A DNA stretch of 64,000 nucleotides from Polytrichum commune. Lineage: Eukaryota; Streptophyta; Polytrichopsida; Polytrichales; Polytrichaceae. The notes below the pieces were generated by a model. That model ran no database searches, was not told the DNA's origin, and saw only the letters and a list, made by a program, of their open reading frames with translations. Position numbers and translations under genes: made by a program. The first letter of the stretch is position 1, and each line of letters opens with the position of its first letter. This document shows positions 56,656-64,000 of the stretch, piece after piece. The stretch covers positions 36,213,081 through 36,277,080 of the forward strand of contig OX485809.1 in NCBI GenBank assembly GCA_950295325.1, in the 5' to 3' direction.

Positions 56656-57049
56656 CTCATAAATGACATTTCCATTGAAATGACGAGGAAGAAATTACAT
56701 AAATTTAAAGGCTAGAGTATCAAAGCCAATGTGTCGAATAAAATTGGAGCAGCTTGGCCTATGACATAAATCCTTCAAGATATTAACAATGTAAGTAATG
56801 ATCTCACATTCGTCAACAACAACAAATAATGGTGTACATGGTGATTTGGGCAAACCGTGAAGATTCTTCAAGATGGATTTATCTTGGCGAGTGGAAGTGG
56901 GTGGATTACAAAAAAAACATATTATCATCAAAGTCATGTGTTGTGGACGGAGAGGTAGGAACAATAGTAGCACTAGATAGACCAAGAACCTAAAGCACTG
57001 TAGGATGACAAATTCCCACCACATGATAATGACCAGGGAAAAAAAATCT

Positions 57050-60000
57050 AGAAATTGTGTCCCGGATCATTTTGACGAGTATGTGCCACTTGAGTGGTGG
57101 TAGTGACAGTTCTTGATGGACCCATGACATCTTTGGAGAGGACAACAATGTGCAACTTTAGTCAAAAGGAGCCTAAGATCATGTACTCACTAACCTCAAC
57201 CTTAGACACACCGAGAGAAGGGATAAACAAAATGTGCATTATAATCATAGAATAGACAAACACAATTTGGAGGAATGCGAGAATCACTTGAATCACATGA
57301 AAATGTCAACATGCTCAAGTCTATTATTGTCATCTGGTGTAATGTTGGACATATGAAGACTGGACAAGGAGTGAGGAGTAATGGTTTGTCTTTGGGTCAA
57401 AACTCCAAATTATCTATGTTTGTGCTTGCTTTGTTTGGAAAAGCACACCGTCAAGCTTGGAGACCCAATTGGATGCCATTGGACATGTAAAAAACTACAA
57501 CATGAGTTAATCAAGAGTGAAAGTATAGTATTTATAAATAAACAAATGAAAAAAATGTTTGATATTGAGGATGCCATGTGAATAGATGTGAAGATGATTT
57601 ACATTAATGTGGATATATCGTAGCCATGTATGACCAAGCAATCAATCTCCCAAAATATCAATGCAAGCCGAGGATTTTGTTGTAGTGAAGGTTGGCAGCC
57701 AAACCTTTGTGGAATGGGCACAATGATCCCATATTTGTTGGCATTAACCATTGCTCCCATCCAATTATTGATAAAGGCAAGTTTGGTATGCTACAGGTCA
57801 TATGGTTGTGAATGTTTGGTACTATCAGACAATGGATGGGTAAAGTTAAAAAGTTGATGCATGGTCATGGCATTGGTACAATCATGGTAGATGAATCACC
57901 ATGTCTAGAAGATGTCCCATGGTTTACCATTCAATGAAGGAAAAGAATATAAATCACTTTTAGATGTATATACATAGCATGTAATACATGTATATGAATA
58001 ATCCCTATGCCACTAAACATATGAATTTACAAGGACTACTATTCGCCTTTGAAGCACTACACGGACTTCCACATAGAAGATATATTCAAGAGTCTTATAT
58101 CAATGCAAAAACCTATTACTCACCAACTTTTCCATAGTTTAGTAATTCACCTATTCTAGTGTATATGATGTACAAAGGTGTAACGAGGGAATGAATGAAA
58201 ACAAGCACGAGTTCTAGAATTTATATTGGCGCCAAATTGTTAGCCATTGTATGCATCACAATCTTTTGGGCACATATACCAAAAAATTGAATTGCAATTA
58301 CTTTGAATTCAAGTATTTAGAGGCTTACTATGATGGTTTTTAAAAGTAAATGCCCATGATGGAAGAAAGCCCTAAGGTCATAACAACAAAGGTAAGAAGT
58401 TTAGGGGAGATCATGAGTATCCTGATGCAGAAACTAGAAAGAAAATGCAAGAAGAAAGAAGCAAGGAATAACATATACAATAGTAAAACTTTCAAGAAGC
58501 CGCATCCATGATCGTCCAAACAAGGGCATGAGGAGAGCTCTTATTTGGTAGGAGGTGGGGCTTGGCATCAAAATCTCCAACTCAAAGGTAGGCTAGAAGA
58601 CTTCAATTCTCCAAAGACCAACTCTTGCTCTAGAGGCACGGAAGAGGTTAGTGCGATGGAAAGTGAGTAGCGAGAGGGGGAGGAGGGGTCATTGCCACTC
58701 GATGGAGTATAAGGTGAGGAAGACGAACTGGATGTTGCCATGGACATGGCCAATTCAAGGACACAGAGTGCTAATGAAAAAGAGACAATTAAAGCAGAAG
58801 ATAGCAAAGTAGCAAAAAAAGAAAAGATGAATAGTGTGTCTAGCATGTTGTTTGTTGTTTGTGCTGTTGTAGTTAGTTATTGGAGTGCCGAAAGAAATAA
58901 TGGCTCTTAATGGATGAAACAAAATAAATGTTTAGGGTTGTGGCTTTGTCGAATGCACTTTTGGTTGTTATGGTCGATCGTGTTTTCTTTCTGGTTGTGT
59001 TTGTACGGTTTCAATGTGCTTGCAAATGAATCAATTAGGGTTTCAACGTTAGTGCATATGTACTTAATTTATCTGGTTGAGTCTGTAAGGTTGTGAGCAA
59101 TCTCTTAATATGCATAATGTTATTGCCTTTGCATCACGCTGAGTTAGATCTTCTAGATTATAAAATGCGAGGCCCCACATCTTGGTGGTGGCCTCTTATG
59201 TCTCCTTGGTGCTTATGCTGGTCAAAAACATCTAAGTTTCTTGTCGGAAGCACAAACATAGGTTGGTAGGCAACACGAAATGGTATGGCCGGTAGTGGCC
59301 ATGTCATTTTGTGCTGCTTGCCAACCTATGTTCATGCCTTAAGCAAGTTTGACAAGCGTCCTTACTATCATCAATTGATAGGTCCCTTTTTTTAGCTCGC
59401 CAAAACCCCAACCCTACACCCCAAAAAGCCATTGGGAACGGCCTTTGGATATAAGGTTCAGAGTTTTTGGTCACTCTATCCAAGATGTGTTGTCATATTT
59501 CTTGGAATTTCCCATTTGCTGGGAGGGAGATCGCAGGCATGGCCACAAGCGGCCATACTTTTGGATATATAGTTCAAAGTTTTGGGTTCATCCGGGCCCC
59601 TGTTTCATGAGCATGCTCATGTTTGACGGATTTTAATTCTATGGACTAGGGCCCCAAGATTGTGGATTGTTATTTCATAGGCTTATACATAGTCTTTAGT
59701 ATGGATTTTTTTTAGGTAGGTCACATTTTTTTGTCGGGTTGCCCAGGCTACCTATAAAAAATAAGGGAGTTATGTACAATGTATGTAAATGCTTATGCCA
59801 AACAACTATATGCTTGTATTAGATAGAAGACATACACTTAACACACATGAGGCAAGTGAGCAAGGGAGGAATGTTGATTATATAGCATGCACATATTGTA
59901 TTTGAACAATCAAATTATGACTACAGAGATGCATTGAAGCATCCTAAAGGGATATGGCAAGGAAGATATACTCCAGCCTAGTCCAACAGAAAAATTGTGC

Positions 60001-62510
60001 AAAAAACAAGATATCGACAAAGGAAAATCTACGTGGACATGGAAACCAAAAACCAACCACACTGAGATAACACACAAGCAAACATGTGAAAATATATGTA
60101 AACTTTGTAGACAAGATGTGAGAGATCAAAATGGCATAAAACACCAAAACAACTAGAATGTACACATGTGCAATACATAATGTTAGGTGCAATTTAGAGT
60201 ATGCACATAGTCCACCATGAAGAGGCCTTAAATGTTTGGTTTTTCGCCTACATAAAATTGCAAGAGAGATATAGATGAATGAAAGACTGTAGAATAATAT
60301 GTATCAACTTTCTCTTCTTGTAAAGTGCTGCTACGTACAAATGTGGGGCACAATGAACCCAAAACTTTGAACCATATTTTCCATAGCCTACATGTTGCTA
60401 GAATACCATCACACAACTATCAAAGCCAAATTTTCACACTAGTGCAAGAATGTGAATGCCCACGGGTGGAGTTCAGGGAGGTAATCATAATAAAGTTCAT
60501 TCACCGCATCCTAGTTGGGACCATCTGGAGGACAAGTACATAAGTGATCATCTACTATTGCCTATATGTCCCATGGAATGATCTGCAACCCCCAGTGAGC
60601 ACTACTAAGGCAAGTTGATGATCTCACATACATAGTGGCACTAAAGCATTGCTATAATATTACCTTTGCAATGCTGACCCTTAGAGATATCCAAATTATT
60701 GGGACACTTGGGATTAACTTGTAACATGTTTGGATCGAGATGTTGAATGGCAAAATCAACATTTGCCTTGGTGCAATCACGGTGCTCATACATCTGCACC
60801 TCGATGGCACCCTCGAGGGACTCCAAGTCGTGCTTCAAAGTTCTCTACTTCCTGCCAATGATGGCTTACATTCCACTAGTGACATACTCCACGCATAAGG
60901 AAACATTTCCTCTTCATTATCGTCGACAAACTTCATGGAATAACCACAACAAAGCAAGGAGTTAGATGGAGGATCATTGGAGAGGGAAACAAAATGAAAA
61001 TTGATGAGGTAGTACGTAGGTTAAGCTCAAAATTATTGCAAATGTGAGGGTGAGGAAATTCAATATGTAAAGATGTTGAATTTAAGGAACCTAAGGCTAC
61101 ATTAGGGGAAGCCAATTACATATGATGGAGTAATGCATGTGACATATACACACATTTGAGAATATTTCACATGTGTACCATGATTGAGATATTTCATCCC
61201 ATAGCTTTTGGATATCAAGTGCACCATAGGAGGCTATGTATTAAAAAATGTTGCAATACACCTACACTTGCTGCAAAATCATAACAATGATTTCTAAATT
61301 TGGTACCCTATTAGTTGGTTGTTCCTTTACTAGCCACTCCCAAAAGCTTTGAACATGTTTGCCACATGATTTAATCCCCCACACACAAGTGAACATAGGG
61401 GATTCAAATACTAATCCTAATGTATCCTAAAAGGAAATACAGGCTAGTAGACAATATATTTGATCATTTCTAAGTCCAATATGCACTTGTGGTATCCATC
61501 TTCAATAATAACACCTTTTGACACTTGGGGATTCCCTATATCTAACAAAGTGCAAAACATTGGGTAATTTCCTAAACAAATATTACACAAAATGACAACA
61601 ACTTTGAACACAATGTAGATGCAGGTACAACCATGCCTGAGGCATCCAATGATTTACACACAATTCAATGGATTAATCATTTAAATATATGGTTAGAACA
61701 TAATGTGCCCTGCATAATGGCCGTGAATTAGAAAATTACAACTATAATTGGTGGCAAGGATGAAGTCACAATTATCCCATTGGAATTTGGGCATTGAATG
61801 CTGAGTCTTCATCACATAAAAAGTGGAAGGGTAAGAAAGTAGACTTGGGCAAAGAATACAAGAAATTGAGCAACCATGAAGACATTTTCCATTGCACACA
61901 AAGCATGTGAAGGAACACCGTCTAAATGTTTTTTGTAGATAGGATACAAAGCTATATTTTTCTACAAGTGTTGAAGTCTAAGGACACAAACATACTAAAA
62001 AAAAATTTGCACTAGCCACGTTGGATAACTATTGTCTATTGATACTTTGAAGTCCAAAAACTGCACGAACTAAGGATGAAGAACTCAATGTTTGGGTCTA
62101 AAAAATGGCGATGTTACATGTGCATATTTTGCTGCAATGGCCTGGATGATAACATGAGGTGTTGAATTAGAGTAGAGGTGCCCATAATCGATCACTTAAG
62201 AGGCTTTGCACCGAATCTAGAGAGGCACAAGGCCATGCAAATTTTTCCCGTCTAGGAAGATGGAAATTAAGAGGAATGCAAATTCTTTAGTAACTTTATT
62301 CTTTGAATCGAAAATATTGCAAATTGTTGAAGCCAAAAGTTGGCCCAAACACATTACCAATGTCTAGAGTATGCCACAACTGCTCATTTTGAGACGAATT
62401 CCTCCTTGCTTTAGCACTCAAAACCGGGGACATGTGTTATGGCATTATTGATTCCTTGGTGATACCATAACCGAAGTTGAAGATTTAGGACTAGTTTCCA
62501 AGTAGGGTGC
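57050..62510. other. Long AT-rich intergenic stretch
   Basis: No recognisable gene. One minus-strand frame at 58,846-58,568 (ATG start, 92 aa) begins with a hydrophobic segment like a signal peptide (LFIFSFFATLLSSALIVSFS) and then a Ser/Pro-rich stretch. It could be a small secreted protein or chance. Two compact hairpins are listed separately. Confidence 0.35.
59255..59332. repeat. Hairpin, 36-bp arms, 6-bp loop
   Basis: AACATAGGTTGG..GGCA.CAC opens an arm that pairs with its inverse across GGTAGT. Six of 36 positions differ, all transitions. A small foldback element or precursor-like hairpin. Confidence 0.55.
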
Positions 62511-62513
62511 TTT

Positions 62514-62588
62514 GCCTACCAAATTCTAGTGGAAATGTAGATTCCACCTAGTGGCATCTACATTTCCACTAGAATGTGGTGGGCGAGT
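62514..62588. repeat. Hairpin with a perfect 20-bp inner stem
   Basis: ATTCTAGTGGAAATGTAGAT (62,523-62,542) is exactly inverted at 62,556-62,575 over a 13-base loop, and GCCTACCA / TGGTGGGC extend the stem outward. Size suits a precursor-like RNA or small MITE. Confidence 0.6.
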
Positions 62589-62844
62589 GACTTACATGGA
62601 ACCAGTGTCCGAAAAGTTATTGAAGTTATTGAGGTTAATTGCCTACCTCTTTAAAAGGGCATAGGCTAGTTCCCTCATGGCATAGGTTGCATCCTACAAT
62701 ATCAAATTTTTGTAAGTTGAAAACCTTTTGAGTTTTTAAGTTACCCGCCAATTGCCTTCAAAACTAATTTTTAGTAGGTTAAAATCCTTCATATCTTTTA
62801 ATGTTGTAGGTTTTAAATTCAAAATTTGAGTACTAAGTGGTATC

Positions 62845-62925
62845 CTTGGCAGGAATTGAACCTGGCTAAGCCCTTCACCACGTTTGAAGGCCAAGGATTA
62901 ACCAACTCTTTTTTAAAGAGTTGAT
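62845..62925 (-). repeat. tRNA-derived (SINE-like) sequence
   Basis: On the minus strand AAGAGTTGGTTAATCC resembles a tRNA D arm / A box. CCTTC..GAAGG forms an anticodon-like stem with a 9-base loop. CAGGTTCAATTCCTG is a clean T-arm with B box. The acceptor stem does not pair, so it is not an intact tRNA gene. Confidence 0.4.
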
Positions 62926-62957
62926 TATAATGAAAGGTTGCTAAAATTCAAATGAGT

Positions 62958-64000
62958 TTAAGGGTGAAAGTCCTCACCATCTTCTGATTCAACCTCTACT
63001 CTTCCTGCAAGATATTTCTCATGATTAGTAAACAAGAATCGAAACTTTCTTGAATCCTTCCACAAAGATATAGCTTCCTCCAAAATAAACTCAAAATTTT
63101 TGGTTGGTCCTTCAATCGCCACCCGCATCACACTATCCAAGTGTGTTGTTGTCATTCGATTCCTTTTCTTTTGCTTGATGGTATTCTGCACAGAGAAAGC
63201 TCTCTCACAAATAGCAGTACTAACACATTGGCATCTTGCAATGTCGGCAAGCGTTAGTAGGTTAGGAAATTTAAGTTTCAAAGAAGGACTCCAACTTATA
63301 GATGTCCACAAATCCTCGAAGGTACGATCACTACATTCACAACTACCTTGCACTTTGAAAGCAAAGAATTCTTGCTTACAAGCTACAACATTTACCAATG
63401 GAGGATATGTTGTGCCCCCAATACGCTTTTCTTCTCCATAATGTTTCAGAAGCAAATCCAACTGCACAACTGCACAACTCCATAAGAACTCAAGCCAACT
63501 TGCCTTTGAGGCAAACTAGTAGGGCTCAAAATCTTAAAACAATCAATAAGATCATTGTCAACAAATCTACTTTCTAATGCATCACAAACTGCTTGAGCAT
63601 ACAACCTTTGAAAAGACAAAACAACTTCTAAATCAACCCCACTAGGCTCCCGAATCATGTCTACACTATGAAATTTAGACCCTCTAATTTTGCTTGACAA
63701 ACGCTTGAGAAATCCACCTGGAGGTCCAAATTCTGGAATTACATGAAATCCTAAAGAGGGATTGAAAGTTTCCTGATTCAAGTCACAAGCCTCAACTAAA
63801 AAACACATTCTAATAGTTATTTCCTTTTTCACAATGGACCCTAAACAAGAAATATCCACAAGCTTGCATTGAAAAATCTTAGACAATTTGCCAAGCATTT
63901 GTAAAATGTCTGCTAGAAAATAGAGAACATAAATGAACTTGAACTCTCTCAATTTGTCATACAAAACATGAGTTCCGTGAACATTAGAAGAGAAGCAAGA
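62958..64000 (-). pseudogene. hAT transposase, C-terminal part, frameshifted, 5' end beyond the window
   Basis: Two minus-strand frames abut. The upstream frame (63,964-63,446) contains FLADILQMLGKLSKIFQCK, typical of the helical region of hAT proteins of the zinc-finger-862-like type. The downstream frame (63,467-62,958) holds the dimerisation region FPNLLTLADIARCQCVSTAI followed by CERAFSVQNTIKQKKRNRM, with the conserved S.A.CER.FS.....K...R pattern. They are joined by an 8-bp tandem duplication (TGCACAAC at 63,463-63,470 and 63,471-63,478). Without one copy the frames read through as SYGVVQLDLLLK. The protein starts to the right of the window. It ends normally in an acidic tail (EVESEDGEDFHP). 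Confidence 0.8.

Noticed and set aside
62845-62925. Functional tRNA gene
   Set aside because: The T arm is good, but the acceptor stem does not pair and the anticodon loop has nine bases.

Overview
This is nuclear DNA from a land plant. It has GT-AG introns, many plant-type DNA transposons and miniature inverted-repeat elements (MITEs), and one ordinary host gene I can defend: an abscisic acid receptor of the PYR/PYL/RCAR family at 46,941-47,585. The receptor's N-terminus and the mix of decayed PIF/Harbinger, CACTA, hAT, Mutator-like and pogo-like elements would suit a large-genome, seed-free plant (moss, lycophyte or fern). That placement is inference; nothing here fixes the species. I see no prokaryotic genes, rRNA, intact tRNA genes or CRISPR array.

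Layout. 0.1-5.1 kb: an element bounded by long, diverged inverted arms. 7.4-15.1 kb: a PIF/Harbinger transposon with an intact DDE transposase facing a Myb/SANT-type second gene. That second gene carries an in-frame TAG and is split by a 3,954-bp insertion at 10,876-14,829. The insertion begins TG, ends CA, has a 5-bp GGGGC target duplication and carries its own promoter-like sequence, a 652-codon ORF and a polyadenylation signal, but no flanking LTRs. It behaves like a protein-coding solo LTR and is the most unusual object in the window. 15-30 kb: MITEs and repeats, including an array of short hairpins with compensatory changes (19.8-20.3 kb), a 625-bp pogo-like element with a CENP-B-type helix-turn-helix (21.2-21.8 kb), two Tourist-like elements with TAA/TTA duplications, nested palindromes, and a MITE at 29.4-29.9 kb whose empty site survives in the neighbouring duplicate.

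33.1-40.8 kb: a CACTA (En/Spm) transposon. Two genes diverge from a 169-bp gap: a seven-exon, apparently intact 828-aa accessory protein on the minus strand and a TNP2 transposase on the plus strand interrupted by three TGA codons. 42.0-45.6 kb: a degenerate tandem array broken by a long palindromic element and by a dispersed repeat that itself carries a 408-bp MITE. 45.65-47.6 kb: a CpG-rich promoter region and the PYL gene. 53.3-56.7 kb: a decayed Mutator-like transposase with a SWIM finger. 62.9-64.0 kb: the C-terminal part of a hAT transposase, frameshifted by an 8-bp tandem duplication and running off the right edge.

The elements form a layered record. The LTR-like insertion is younger than the Harbinger element it splits, and several MITEs sit in repeats whose uninterrupted copies are also present. 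Apart from the PYL receptor, I do not claim a host function for any gene.
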